Assembly: GCA_963777975.1 (NCBI GenBank)
Contig: CAVZSO010000010.1
Span: forward strand, 62,001-126,000
Reading direction: 5' to 3'
Length of the DNA stretch: 64,000 nucleotides
Source of the DNA: CSP1-4 sp963777975
GTDB taxonomy: Bacteria > Chloroflexota > Limnocylindria > Limnocylindrales > CSP1-4
Shown: positions 46,561-56,480 of the stretch, piece after piece
How the letters are laid out: each line of letters opens with the position of its first letter
Position numbering within the stretch: position 1 is the stretch's first letter
Program-made: the position numbers and the translations under genes
The notes under the pieces: model-generated
Seen by the model: the letters and a program-made list of their open reading frames with translations, nothing else
Databases searched by the model: none
Told to the model about the DNA's origin: nothing

Positions 46561-49266
46561 CTAGAGCGCGAGCGGGTCGGCGGCCTCGGGGTCGATACCG
46601 AGGTCGGCGATGGCCGAGGCCGCCGCGGCAGGCTCCATGCGCGCGGTCCGGGCCAGCTCGGAGAGGACCGCGGCCGCGATGTGCTCGGTGTCGATCCCGA
46701 AGAGTCGGCGCAGGGCCTCGCGCGTGTCGCTGCGCCCGAAGCCGTCGGTTCCCAGCGAGACCCAGCTGTCGCCCGGCACCCAGCGGGCGATCTGGTCCGG
46801 CACGCCCTTGACCCAGTCACTGGCCGCCACGATCGGACCAGCCGACGCCGCCGCCGTCAGTGCGGTCGTCACGAACGGTGTGCGTCGCGGCTGATCGGGA
46901 TGCAGCCGGTTCCAGCGCTCGACCGCCAACGCCTCGGCGCGGACGCGTTGATAGGACGGGGCGCTCCAGACCTCTGCTGCGACGCCGAAGCGCTCGGCGA
47001 GGAGCGCCTGGGCCCGAAGGACCTGCTGCATGATCGAGCCGGAGCCGAGCAGCGTCGCCCGAGGTGCGCCCTTGGCCACCTTCGGAGGCGGGGCGAAGCG
47101 GTAGAGCCCGCCCACGATATCGGCGTCGCTGACACCCTCGGGACGGGCGGGCATGACGTGGTTCTCGTTGTACAGGGCGAGGTAGTAGAAGACGTCCTCA
47201 CCGACCTCCAGCATCCGGCGCAGGCCGTCGCGCACGATGACGGCGGTCTCGTAGGCGAAGGCCGGATCGTAGGCCTGGCAGTTCGGGATGGTCGTGGCGA
47301 CGAGCATGCTGTGGCCGTCCTCGTGCTGCAGGCCCTCGCCGTTGAGCGTCGTACGACCGGCCGTAGCACCGAGCAGGAAGCCACGCCCGCGGGCGTCGCC
47401 GAAGGCCCAGAGCTGATCGCCGACGCGCTGGAAGCCGAACATCGAGTAGAACGTGTAGAAGGGCATCATCGGCTCGCCGTGCGTGGCATAGCTGGTCCCG
47501 GCGGCCTGGAAGGAAGCCGACGAACCGGCCTCGGTGATGCCCTCCTCGAGCACCTGACCGTCCTTCGCCTCGCGATAGCTGAGCACCAGGTTCGAGTCGA
47601 CCGGCTCATAGAGCTGGCCGTGCGGTGCGTAGATGCCGGCCTCCTTGAAGAGCGCCTCCATGCCGAACGTGCGTGCCTCGTCGGGCACGATGGGCACCAC
47701 GCGCGGGCCGAGCGTCTTGTCGCGCATCAGGTTCCGGAGCAGCTTGGCGAAGACCATGGTGGTCGAGGCCTCCTGCGTCCCCGAGCCGGCCATGAACTCC
47801 TGGTATGCCCCGTCGCCGGGCAGCTCGATGGCCTTCCGAACGACCGTCCGCCGTGGCGCCGGCCCGCCCAGCGCGGCGCGGCGTTCGTGCAGGTAGCGGA
47901 TCTCCGGTGCGTCGGGGCCGGGGTGGAAGTAGGGCGCGTCCTTGATCTTGGAGTCGGGGATGGGCAGCTCGAGCCGGTCGCGGAAGACCTTCAGCTCGGC
48001 CTCGGAGAGCTTCTTCGCCTGATGCGTGATGTTGCGGGCTTCCATGCCCGGACCGAGGGTCCAGCCCTTGACGGTCTTGGCCAGGATGACCGTCGGCTGT
48101 CCCGTGTGGGCAGTCGCCGCTCGGTAGGCGGCGTAGACCTTGGTGTAGTCGTGGCCCCCGCGGCGCAGGCGCACGATGTCGTCGTCGGTGAGGTGCTCGA
48201 CCATCGCCAGCAGGCGCGGGTCGGCGCCGAAGAAGTGCTCGCGGATGTAGGCGCCCGTCTCGACCGAATACTTCTGGAAGTCGCCGTCGAGCGCCTCGCC
48301 CATGCGCGCGACCAGGGCACCCTCATCGTCGACAGCCAGGAGCGGATCCCATTCCCGGCCCCAGATGACCTTGATGACGTTCCAGCCCGAGCCGCGGAAG
48401 ACCGCCTCGAGCTCCTGGATGATCTTGCCGTTGCCGCGCACCGGACCGTCGAGTCGCTGCAGGTTGCAGTTGACCACGAAGGTCAGGTTGTCGAGGCCCT
48501 CGTTGGCGGCCACGTGGAGGGCGCCCAGGGCCTCCGGCTCGTCGGTCTCTCCGTCGCCGAGGAAGGCCCACACGCGCTGCTGGCTGGTGTCCTTGATGCC
48601 ACGACCCTGGAGGTAGCGATTGAATCGGGCCTGGTAGATGGCGGCCAGCGGGCCGAGTCCCATGGAGACGGTCGGGAACTCCCAGAAGTCGGGCATCAGG
48701 CGCGGATGTGGATAGCTCGAAAGCCCCTGGCCGGGCACGACCTCGCGCCGGAAGTGGTCGAGCTGGCCCTCGCTCAGCCGGCCCTCCAGGAAGGCGCGAG
48801 CATAGATGCCGGGCGCCGCGTGGCCCTGGTAATAGACCTGGTCGCCCATGCCGGCCGCGTCCTTGCCCCGGAAGAAGTGGTTGAAGCCGACCTCGTACAG
48901 GCTGGCCGCGCTTTGATACGTGGCCAGGTGGCCGCCGATGCCGGGATAGGCGTTGTTGGCGCGCAGGACCATGGCCACCGCGTTCCAGCGGACCATCCGT
49001 CGGATGCGCAGCTCCATGCCCTCGTCGCCCGGGAACGGCGGCTCCTGCTCGGGGCTGATGGTGTTGATGTAGCGCGTCTGGGTCAGCGGCGGCAGCCCGA
49101 TGTTGAGCTGGCGCGCCCGCTTGAGCAGTCGGTAGAGGATGAACTGGGCACGCTCCGGGCCGCCGCCGGTCTCGACGATCGAGTCGAGCGAATCGACCCA
49201 GTCCTGGGTCTCGGCGGCGTCGCGGTCGGGCAGCTGTCGCTTGAAGTCGCCGTATTGGTCGAACAT
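46561..49266 (-). CDS. aceE: Pyruvate dehydrogenase E1 component, homodimeric type
   Basis: This intact 901-residue protein is the single-chain E1 that decarboxylates pyruvate with thiamine diphosphate and passes the acetyl group to lipoyl-E2. The N-terminal region begins with WVDSLDSIVETGGGPERAQF. The ThDP/Mg motif is VWAFLGDGETDEPEALGALH with the asparagine in NCNLQRLDGPV. The active-site region HGEPMMPFYTFYSMFGFQR is also clear. Length matches E. coli AceE and actinobacterial homologues. No E2 or E3 gene is adjacent. It is divergent from ppgK, with 110 bases between. Confidence 0.95.
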   Translation of the reverse strand: MFDQYGDFKRQLPDRDAAETQDWVDSLDSIVETGGGPERAQFILYRLLKRARQLNIGLPPLTQTRYINTISPEQEPPFPGDEGMELRIRRMVRWNAVAMVLRANNAYPGIGGHLATYQSAASLYEVGFNHFFRGKDAAGMGDQVYYQGHAAPGIYARAFLEGRLSEGQLDHFRREVVPGQGLSSYPHPRLMPDFWEFPTVSMGLGPLAAIYQARFNRYLQGRGIKDTSQQRVWAFLGDGETDEPEALGALHVAANEGLDNLTFVVNCNLQRLDGPVRGNGKIIQELEAVFRGSGWNVIKVIWGREWDPLLAVDDEGALVARMGEALDGDFQKYSVETGAYIREHFFGADPRLLAMVEHLTDDDIVRLRRGGHDYTKVYAAYRAATAHTGQPTVILAKTVKGWTLGPGMEARNITHQAKKLSEAELKVFRDRLELPIPDSKIKDAPYFHPGPDAPEIRYLHERRAALGGPAPRRTVVRKAIELPGDGAYQEFMAGSGTQEASTTMVFAKLLRNLMRDKTLGPRVVPIVPDEARTFGMEALFKEAGIYAPHGQLYEPVDSNLVLSYREAKDGQVLEEGITEAGSSASFQAAGTSYATHGEPMMPFYTFYSMFGFQRVGDQLWAFGDARGRGFLLGATAGRTTLNGEGLQHEDGHSMLVATTIPNCQAYDPAFAYETAVIVRDGLRRMLEVGEDVFYYLALYNENHVMPARPEGVSDADIVGGLYRFAPPPKVAKGAPRATLLGSGSIMQQVLRAQALLAERFGVAAEVWSAPSYQRVRAEALAVERWNRLHPDQPRRTPFVTTALTAAASAGPIVAASDWVKGVPDQIARWVPGDSWVSLGTDGFGRSDTREALRRLFGIDTEHIAAAVLSELARTARMEPAAAASAIADLGIDPEAADPLAL

Positions 49267-49376
49267 GTCGGGGCGCAGTGTAGGGCGCAGGGCGGCCGGC
49301 CGTCCGGGTTGCGTCGATGGCTTCGCACACCTTCCGGAGACGCGTAGGCGCTCGTGCGGCCGCTATCCTCTGAAGC

Positions 49377-50285
49377 ATGGCCGAGCCCACCGCCAGCATC
49401 GCCTTACCGGCGTCCCTCGCGGGACCAGTGGTGCCCGCGCCGGCAGGGGTGGCGTCGCCGGCGAGGGAGGTTGGAGATGCGGCCCCGCGCTCGATCGGCA
49501 TCGACATCGGCGGCACGGGCGTCAAGGCCGGGGTCGTCGACCTCGAGCTGGGTGAGCTGGTCTCCCCGCGGGTTCGCCGCCCGACACCGCAGCCGTCCAC
49601 GCCTGAAGCGGTGCTGGACGTGATCCAGATCGTCGTCGATGAGCTCTCGGCCGGTGGCTGGGCGACCGATGGCATGCCCGCCGGCTGCGGTCTGCCCGGT
49701 GTCGTCAAGTTCGGTCGGCTGACGACGGCCGCCAACATCGACCCGGGCTGGGTCAACGCCCCAGTCCAGCAGATGCTCGCCGATCGGCTGGCCCGCCCTG
49801 TCGTCATCGGCAACGACGCCGATGTGGCCGGCATGGCCGAGCTGGTCTTCGGCGCCGCACGTGGGGAGATGGGGACGGTCCTCATGTTGACGCTCGGCAC
49901 GGGCATCGGCAGCGCCCTGTTCGTCGATGGCCGGCTGGTCCCCAACACCGAGTTCGGCCATCTCCAGTTCCACGGCAAGGACGCCGAGAAGCTGCTCAGC
50001 GCGACCGCGCGTGAGCGGCGCGGCTTGAGCTGGAAGCGTTGGGCGCGAGACTTCAACGAATACCTGGCGCAGGTCGAGCTCTACTTCGGGCCCGACCTCA
50101 TCATCCTCGGCGGCGGCGGCAGCAAGGTCTATGCCAAGTACATGGGCTACCTGACCACGCGCGCCCCCATCGTCACGGCCCGGCTCCTCAACTCAGCGGG
50201 CATCGTCGGCGCGGCGATGCTCGGCCAGGCGGCAGCCGAACAGGGCACCGCCTCGCTGCCGGCAGTGGAGTCGACGACCGACTGA
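49377..50285 (+). CDS. ppgK: Polyphosphate glucokinase (ROK family)
   Basis: This 302-residue sugar kinase has the phosphate motif IGIDIGGTGVKAGVVDLELG, the catalytic region PVVIGNDADVAGMAELVFG, and TLGTGIGSALFVDGRLVPNT with EFGHLQFHGKDAE. The PpgK-specific helix SWKRWARDFNEYL and the segment PDLIILGGGGSK follow. These match the polyphosphate/ATP glucokinases of actinomycetes, which make glucose 6-phosphate. A low-complexity extension of about 37 residues precedes the kinase, so a later start is possible. Confidence 0.88.
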   Translation: MAEPTASIALPASLAGPVVPAPAGVASPAREVGDAAPRSIGIDIGGTGVKAGVVDLELGELVSPRVRRPTPQPSTPEAVLDVIQIVVDELSAGGWATDGMPAGCGLPGVVKFGRLTTAANIDPGWVNAPVQQMLADRLARPVVIGNDADVAGMAELVFGAARGEMGTVLMLTLGTGIGSALFVDGRLVPNTEFGHLQFHGKDAEKLLSATARERRGLSWKRWARDFNEYLAQVELYFGPDLIILGGGGSKVYAKYMGYLTTRAPIVTARLLNSAGIVGAAMLGQAAAEQGTASLPAVESTTD

Positions 50286-50336
50286 CGTTCGTCGAGCCGT
50301 TGCGGGCTGCGCGGCAGCCTGGGGTCGGGGAGCAGG

Positions 50337-52960
50337 TCAGCCTACCCACTCGCGGCCGCTGACCGCGCGGACCACCTGGGCGACCGTGGCCGGCAGGAAC
50401 GCGATGATCGAGCACGACGAGCCACTGCCCGGCATCCAGCGGCACGGCGTGGAAGGCGCTGGCCACCGCCGGCAGGTATGGGATCGCGACCTGGATGGCG
50501 ACGGCGGCGATGGCCGCCAGCAGCAGGAACCCGTTGGTCGGCAGCCGCCAGACGGGCAACGTCAGGCTGCGGTTGGCGTATGCCCGCACGGCCTGGCCGA
50601 CGACCAGGACGGAGTAGGCCATCCAGCGAGCCCGCTCGGGGTCGATCGGGCCGAAGAGCATGATGAGCAGGGCGGCGAAGGCCGAGAAGCCGCCCGCGGC
50701 CGTGATCTTGACCAGCAGCGTGTCGGTCAGCAGGGGGATGGCCCGCGGCCGAGGTCGGCGGCGCATCGCATCGGGCTCCTCGGGCTCGCGCTCGAAGGCG
50801 ACCGAGGTCGACAGGTCGATGAACAGCTCGAGCCACAGGATCTGGAGCGGCAGGAGCGGCAGCGAGAACCCGGCCAGCGTCGCGATGAGCAGGAAGCCCA
50901 GCAGCGCCACGTGCGTCGAAACCAGGAAGACGAGGCCCTTCTGGACGTTGGCGATGATCCGGCGTCCCTCGCGGATGGCGAAGCCGAGGGTGGCGAAGGA
51001 GTCGTCGCTCAACACCAGGTCCGACGCGCCCTTGGCCACGGCGGTGCCGCTGCCCATGGCCACGGCCACGTCGGCGGCATGGAGCGCCGGTGCGTCGTTG
51101 ACGCCGTCGCCGGTGACGGCGATCGTGCGACCGGCCCGCTGCGCGGCCTGGACGATGCGCAGCTTCTGACTCGGCGTCGCCCGAGCCACGACCCCGACCG
51201 AGCCGAGCTCGGTCGCCAGCCGATCGTCGGACCAGGCCTCGATCTCGGCGCCGGTCACGACGCGTGGCGTCTCGAGGCCGGCTTCCTGGGCGATGGCCAG
51301 CGCGGTCGCCGGGTGGTCGCCGGTCACGACCAGGACGTGGATGCCCGCGCCCTGGACCGTCCCGATCGCCTCGGCCATGCCGGGCCGCAGCGGATCGGCG
51401 AAGGCGATGACCGCCCGCGGAGTCCATTTGCCATCGATGGCAGCGTCTGATGCTGCAGCGGTCCGACCGATCCCGCGCTCGGCGAGGAGTACCAAGCGCT
51501 CACCGGCCCCGGCGCCGGACTCGACGAGGTCCCGCCATTCTGCCCAGGACTCGGAGTCCCGGCCGGTCCCACCGATGAGCGCCTCGGGCGCGCCGAGCGC
51601 AACCGCTCGAGCCATCCCGTCGGCGGCCACGAACTCGGCGCTGGTGTACGGCCGGACGTCGTCCGCCGGGGCGGAGGCGATGAGTCGATCGGCGTCCGGC
51701 AGACCGTCGACGCCGAGTTCGGCCAGGGCCGCCAGCAAACCGGCCGTGAAGGAGCTCGGGCGCACACCGTCCGCCACCCGCCAGGCATCGTCTTCTGCCC
51801 GCAGGGCATCGGTGAGCAGGTCGCGTCGCCGGTCCGTCTGCGAGCACCTCGCCGTCGGTCGTCCGCACGCCACGAACCGCCAACCGGTTCTCGGTCAGGG
51901 TGCCGGTCTTGTCGGTCAGGATGAGATCGACGGCACCGAGCGTCTCCTCGGCGTTCAAGTGCCTGACGAGCACGTCGCGCTTGAGCAGGCGGTAGGCGCC
52001 CAGCCCGAGGACGACCGCCAGCAGGATGGGCGGCTCTTCCGGGATGGCCGCGATGGCCGCCGAGACACCGGCCAGGATGTTCTCGCCGAGCGGATTCCCA
52101 CGCAGGACGCCCAGGCCGAAGGTGATGCCGATGAGCCCGATGGCGACGACGAGCAGGATCTTGACCAGCCGATCGAGCTCCAGCTGGAGCGGCGAGCGAC
52201 GGCGCTCGTCGCCCTCGAGGCCCTTGGCGATGACCCCGACCTCGCTGGCGGCGCCGGTGGCGACGACGATGCCTTCGGCGCGGCCGGCGACGACACACGT
52301 GCCCGCATAGGCGATCGCATGGCGCTCGTTCAGGGTCGCGCCCGCGCCGTCCGGGGCGACCGTGCCGGGCTCGGGCAACGACTCGCCTGTCAGCAGGCTG
52401 CGATCGATGAGCAGCCCTTCCGCCCGGGCGATCCGAACGTCCGCCGGCACGACATCGCCGCCGCGAAGCAGCACGATGTCGCCCGGCACCAGCGCCATCG
52501 CCGGCAGATCCTCGACCTGCCCGCCGCGCCGGGCTCTGGTCATCGGGGCGCTGGCTTCGCGCAGCGCCTCGAGGGCGCGCTGGCCTCGGTATTCGGTCAC
52601 GACGTCGGCGCAGACGATGGGCAGCAGCCCGACCAGCACGAGCAAGCCGTCGCGACCCTCACCAACGATGACGGCCAGTGCACCGGCGATCGCCAGGAGC
52701 ACGACGAACGGCTCGGTGGCCGCCTCGAAGACCATATGGGCGACCGACTCATGGCGCGGCGGCTCGAGCTCGTTGGCCCCGACCGATGCCAGCCGGGTTG
52801 CGGCTTCCGCGGCGCTCAGGCCATGAGCTGGGTCGACCGCCAACGCCCGAGCGACCTCGCCGGCGGGCAGGGCGAACGCGCCCGGCAATGCCGAGTGGCC
52901 AGCCGGATCGGGTGTCTCGTCGGTCGTCGGCGCGTCAGCCGTGGCGGCTCCGTGCGGCAC
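50337..52960 (-). CDS. P-type cation-transporting ATPase (frameshifted)
   Basis: This protein of about 870 residues has all parts of a P2-type pump. These are an N-terminal cation-ATPase domain (HGLSAAEAATRLASVGANEL), the actuator motif LLTGESLPEPG, and the phosphorylation motif LILTDKTGTLTENRL. The nucleotide domain and hinge follow (TGDGVNDAPALHAADVAVAM), with C-terminal helices to 50337. In the fourth membrane segment the ion-site motif reads IPEEPPILLAVV, close to the PEEFP form rather than the PEGL of Ca2+ pumps, so the ion is uncertain. Frames change near 51845 and near 50405. The GTG at 52960 is the first start in the open frame. Confidence 0.85.
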
Positions 52961-53144
52961 GGCCGCATCCTGTCGGTGATGGGCGTCACGGCCTCATTCT
53001 CGATGAGCGCCATCTCGCAGGCATGGGCCGTCTAGACCGCGCCTTCCCGACGGTTGGCAGGGTCATCGTCGCGTCAGCGAGCCATCGTCTCGGGTCGAGC
53101 CCCGTGACCATCTCGCGCGCGGCACCGGTGCTACGGTTTCGGTC

Positions 53145-54023
53145 ATGCAGGTCCATCTTCTCGACGCGACGTACGAGCTGTTTCGCGCCCACTTCGGCCG
53201 GCCGCCGACGGCCGCGCCCGACGGCAAGGCGGTCGGCGCGACGGTCGGCATCGTCGAGAGCATCCTCGGGCTGCTCCACGATCCCGGCGTGACCCATGTC
53301 GGCTGTGCCACCGACCACGTCATCCGCTCGTGGCGCAACAAGCGGTACCCCGGCTACAAGACCGAGGCAGGCATGCCACCGGAACTGCTGGCGCAGTTCT
53401 CGCTGGCCGAGCTCGCCCTCCAGGCCATCGGGCTGGTCGTCTGGCCGATGATCGAGTTCGAGGCCGACGACGCCATCGGGGCGGCGGCCGCCCGCTGGGG
53501 CGACGATCCGCTCGTCGAGCGCGTCGTCATCCTCTCGCCCGACAAGGACATGACGCAATGCGTGCGCGAGGACGCGCGCGTCGTCTGCTTCGATCGGCGC
53601 CGGGGCCTGTGGATCGACGCCGATGCCGTGCGGGCCAAGTTCGGTGTCTCGCCGGCCTCCATCCCCGACTACCTGGCCCTCGTCGGCGACAGCGCCGACG
53701 GCTACCCAGGCATCCCCGGCTGGGGCTCGAAGTCTGCGGGCGCAGTCCTGACACGCTACGGGCATCTCGAGGCGATCCCGGAGCGCGCCTCGCAGTGGGA
53801 TGTCTCGGTCCGTGGTGCCCTGAACCTGGCCGCCAACCTGCGCGACCATCGCGACGACGCCTTCCTCTTCCGGGAGCTGGCCACGCTCCGCGCGGATGCG
53901 CCAGTGCCAGAGTCACTCGACGACCTTCGCTGGCGTGGCGTGCCCCGCCAGCCGTTCGAGGCCCTCATCGCGCTGACCGGCGCCGACCACCTCCGAGGCC
54001 GCGTGCCGCGCTGGGCCGACTGA
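53145..54023 (+). CDS. 5'-3' exonuclease (PolI-type FLAP domain)
   Basis: This 292-residue protein is a stand-alone homologue of the 5' nuclease domain of DNA polymerase I. It shows the N-terminal metal site VHLLDATYELFRAHFG, the arch residues RNKRYPGYKTEAGMPPELLA, the acidic cluster IEFEADDAIGAAAARWGDD and ILSPDKDMTQCV. The helix-hairpin-helix region is YLALVGDSADGYPGIPGWGS followed by KSAGAVLTRYG. The N-terminal motif VHLLDATYELFR differs from the usual DGx form, which is seen in short exonuclease homologues. A role in RNA primer or flap removal is likely. Confidence 0.88.
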   Translation: MQVHLLDATYELFRAHFGRPPTAAPDGKAVGATVGIVESILGLLHDPGVTHVGCATDHVIRSWRNKRYPGYKTEAGMPPELLAQFSLAELALQAIGLVVWPMIEFEADDAIGAAAARWGDDPLVERVVILSPDKDMTQCVREDARVVCFDRRRGLWIDADAVRAKFGVSPASIPDYLALVGDSADGYPGIPGWGSKSAGAVLTRYGHLEAIPERASQWDVSVRGALNLAANLRDHRDDAFLFRELATLRADAPVPESLDDLRWRGVPRQPFEALIALTGADHLRGRVPRWAD

Positions 54024-54068
54024 CGGCGAACGCAAACGAGGGATGTCGCGGGCCGGATATGCCTATCG

Positions 54069-54974
54069 TCATGTGACGCGTGGCGCCAGCACCCTGAGCG
54101 CGCCCGGTCGGATCTCGAACACGAACGGCCCAACGAAGCCAGTCCCCAGCGGCGTGCCATCGAGCTCGAGGGCGACCGGATCGTCCGTCTCGATGCTGAT
54201 CACCCGACCGCGGCCGGTGGCCACGTCGGATGGATGCGGATGCCGAAGGACGAGGAGCTCGGTAAGGTCGACCAGCAGCCGGAAGCGGCCCCGATCGCGC
54301 AGCGCCACCACGTCGAGCAGGCCGTCCTCGGATGACGCACCGGGCGCGATGGCAAAGACGCCGCCCCACATCCGCGTGTTGGGCAGCACGATCTGCCAGA
54401 CGCGGCCATCGTGGAGTCGCCTGCCGTCGAGATCGATGCGCGCGTTGAACGGCCGCAGGTGCGGAGCAGCCGCGACGGCAGCAGAGGCGATCGCGAAGGG
54501 CCCGATCTTGCGTTTCAGCGCGTCGTCGGTGGCGTCGAGCACGTGTGCGTCCAACCCGATGCCGGCGGCCAGCAGGAACTGTTCGGCGCGTCCGTCCGGC
54601 AGCGTCAGGCGTCCGAGATCCATCGGCGTCGGCGTCGCTGCGAGCAGCGCGCGCGCGGTCGCCTCGGGCCCGCTTGGCATGCCCATCTCGCGCGCCAGGA
54701 CGTTCGTCGACCCTCCGGCCAGGATCGCCAGCAGGACGCCGGTGCCAGCCAGCTCGGCGGCCACGTCGCGGGCGGTGCCATCGCCGCCTGCCGCCAGGAT
54801 GACATCGGCCGTGCCTGCATCGAGGACGGGCGCCAGCAACTGATGGACGTCGACGCCGGGCAGGCGCTCGACGACGCGGACCGACCAGCCCGCTGCCGTC
54901 AGGATCGGCTCGAGGCGCTCGACTGGGTACGGGCCGCGGAACGACTTCGGGTTCGAGACGAGGACCGCGCGCAC
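54069..54974 (-). CDS. Diacylglycerol/sphingosine kinase-family lipid kinase
   Basis: This 301-residue protein has the DAGK catalytic motif VILAAGGDGTARDVAAELAG, followed by LLAILAGGSTNVLAREMG. The C-terminal beta-sandwich substrate domain contains AAGIGLDAHVLDATDDALKR. It resembles DgkB/YegS-type lipid kinases that phosphorylate diacylglycerol or related lipids. A GTG at 54974 directly precedes the first beta strand (AVLVSNPKS). The gene is convergent with the exonuclease gene and separated by 45 bases. Confidence 0.88.
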   Translation of the reverse strand: MRAVLVSNPKSFRGPYPVERLEPILTAAGWSVRVVERLPGVDVHQLLAPVLDAGTADVILAAGGDGTARDVAAELAGTGVLLAILAGGSTNVLAREMGMPSGPEATARALLAATPTPMDLGRLTLPDGRAEQFLLAAGIGLDAHVLDATDDALKRKIGPFAIASAAVAAAPHLRPFNARIDLDGRRLHDGRVWQIVLPNTRMWGGVFAIAPGASSEDGLLDVVALRDRGRFRLLVDLTELLVLRHPHPSDVATGRGRVISIETDDPVALELDGTPLGTGFVGPFVFEIRPGALRVLAPRVT

Positions 54975-55026
54975 CCGGCAAGGATATGGACAGTCCGGGA
55001 GATCCGTTGATCCGCGTTCGGCCGGA

Positions 55027-55281
55027 TCAGCTGCTGCGATGCAGGTTGGCGGTGTCCCAGTCGATCGGTCGGGCGTTCTCCGGGTCGGCCAGCGCGTCCC
55101 GCGCCTGGCTGAGGTCGAGCTCGTACTCGAGCAGTTCCAGAAGGGCCATGTCCTCGGCTGGAACAAGGGCCACGAGTCGCTGGCCCCGGCGTGTGACCAC
55201 GATCCGCTCGCCCCCGTAGGCCACGCGGCTGACCAGGTCTGCGAACGTTGCTCGGGCGGCGACCTCGCTGATCGTCGGCAT
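55027..55281 (-). CDS. Phd/YefM-type antitoxin without adjacent toxin
   Basis: This 84-residue protein has the Phd/YefM DNA-binding N-terminal domain (TISEVAARATFADLVSRVAY, then GGERIVVTRRGQRLVALVP). A C-terminal segment (DMALLELLEYELDLSQARDA) would wrap a toxin. The ATG at 55281 has a GAGGAG site six bases upstream. No RelE-, Doc- or PIN-type toxin is found on either side, so it is an orphan antitoxin or has its partner elsewhere. Confidence 0.8.
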   Translation of the reverse strand: MPTISEVAARATFADLVSRVAYGGERIVVTRRGQRLVALVPAEDMALLELLEYELDLSQARDALADPENARPIDWDTANLHRSS

Positions 55282-55342
55282 CATCGACTCCTCGTGGGGA
55301 CTCAGATCGGTGCCCGCCATGGTGGCGCCGATGGATGCCCTG

Positions 55343-56398
55343 TCAAGCGTTGAGTCGGAGCCTCGCGAGCGCATCCGCATCGCCGCTCGCGATGACCGTT
55401 TCGCCGGCCACCATTCGTCGATCGTCGGCCGGGTTCGATTCGTAGCGGGCATGGGCGCCTTCCGCGTGAGCGATCGCCAGCACGACGATGCCATCGGCGC
55501 GGATCTCGCCGACCATCCGGCCATCGAGGCCGCCCGAAGCGACGACCGAGACCGACTCGAGCCCGAAGGCAGGCTCGTTATGGTCGAGCGCGGCGTCGAG
55601 GTAGTCGACGACACCGGGCCGCACGGCCAACTCGGCCATGCGGTGTCCAGCCCGGGTGTACGGCGAGACGATGCGATCGGCGCCTGCGCGCACGAGCTTC
55701 TCCTCGGCCTCCAGCGTATTCGCCCGGCCGATGATGGTCAGTCTCGGGTTGAGGTTCCGGGCGGACAGGATGACGTAGACATTGAGTGCGTCGGTGTCGA
55801 TGGCCGTGACCAAGCCCTGGGCACGCTCCACCCCGGCCTGGCGCAGGATGGCGTCGGTGGTGGCGTCGCCGAGGACGACGATGTGGCCGTCCTCACGGGC
55901 GCGCTGGAGCGACTCCTGGACGAGGTCGACGACGACCACCGATCGGCCCGCCTCGACCAACTCTCGCGCCACCGTCGCCCCGACGCGCCCATAGCCGCAG
56001 AGCACGAAGTGCCCGCTCAGGCCGTCGATCGCATCCTGCATCCGTCGTACCTCCCGCCGTCCGCTGGTGACCTCCTCCACGATGAACTCCGCGGCGATGC
56101 CGACCGTGCCAAAGATGATGGCCACCGCGGTGATGGCCAAGAGACTGGTCCAGATCTGGCCGACGGCCCCGAGCTCGCCGACTTCACGGAAGCCGACCGT
56201 GGTCAAGGTGATGATCGTCATGTAAAGCGCGTCCATCGGCGTCCAGCCGAGCAGAAGCACATAGCCGGCGCTGCCCACGACGACCGCGACGACGACCGCG
56301 CCGACCCAGACGTAGAGGTGCTGTCGCCGGAATCGGCTGCGGATGGGTACTGGCGTCGCGTGACGAGTCTTCGAAGGAGCCCTGCCAGCAGCCGTCAT
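55343..56398 (-). CDS. Potassium channel protein with RCK/TrkA-N domain
   Basis: This 351-residue protein has two membrane helices around a pore loop with the selectivity-like sequence TLTTVGFREVG. An NAD-binding RCK domain follows (GHFVLCGYGRVGATVARELV ... VVLGDATTDAILRQAGVERA), and a TrkA-C-like domain ends the protein. The pore lacks the usual TVGYGD ending; TVG(F/Y)REV is a known variant in NAD-gated bacterial channels. It is expected to be a tetrameric K+ channel regulated by nucleotides in the cytoplasm. Confidence 0.88.
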   Translation of the reverse strand: MTAAGRAPSKTRHATPVPIRSRFRRQHLYVWVGAVVVAVVVGSAGYVLLLGWTPMDALYMTIITLTTVGFREVGELGAVGQIWTSLLAITAVAIIFGTVGIAAEFIVEEVTSGRREVRRMQDAIDGLSGHFVLCGYGRVGATVARELVEAGRSVVVVDLVQESLQRAREDGHIVVLGDATTDAILRQAGVERAQGLVTAIDTDALNVYVILSARNLNPRLTIIGRANTLEAEEKLVRAGADRIVSPYTRAGHRMAELAVRPGVVDYLDAALDHNEPAFGLESVSVVASGGLDGRMVGEIRADGIVVLAIAHAEGAHARYESNPADDRRMVAGETVIASGDADALARLRLNA

Positions 56399-56480
56399 GC
56401 CCGCAGCCTAGCGCAGGCGGACCGCCGTGCGCGGCACCCTGGGCGCTCGGCCACCGGGGGGGCTCGCGGCCCGAATGCGG

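Noticed and set aside
45877..49347. A plus-strand open frame of more than 1100 codons opposite the MFS and aceE genes
   Set aside because: It is antisense to two clearly conserved proteins and its translation is Arg/Gly/His-rich with no known domain. Long antisense frames are expected at this GC content.
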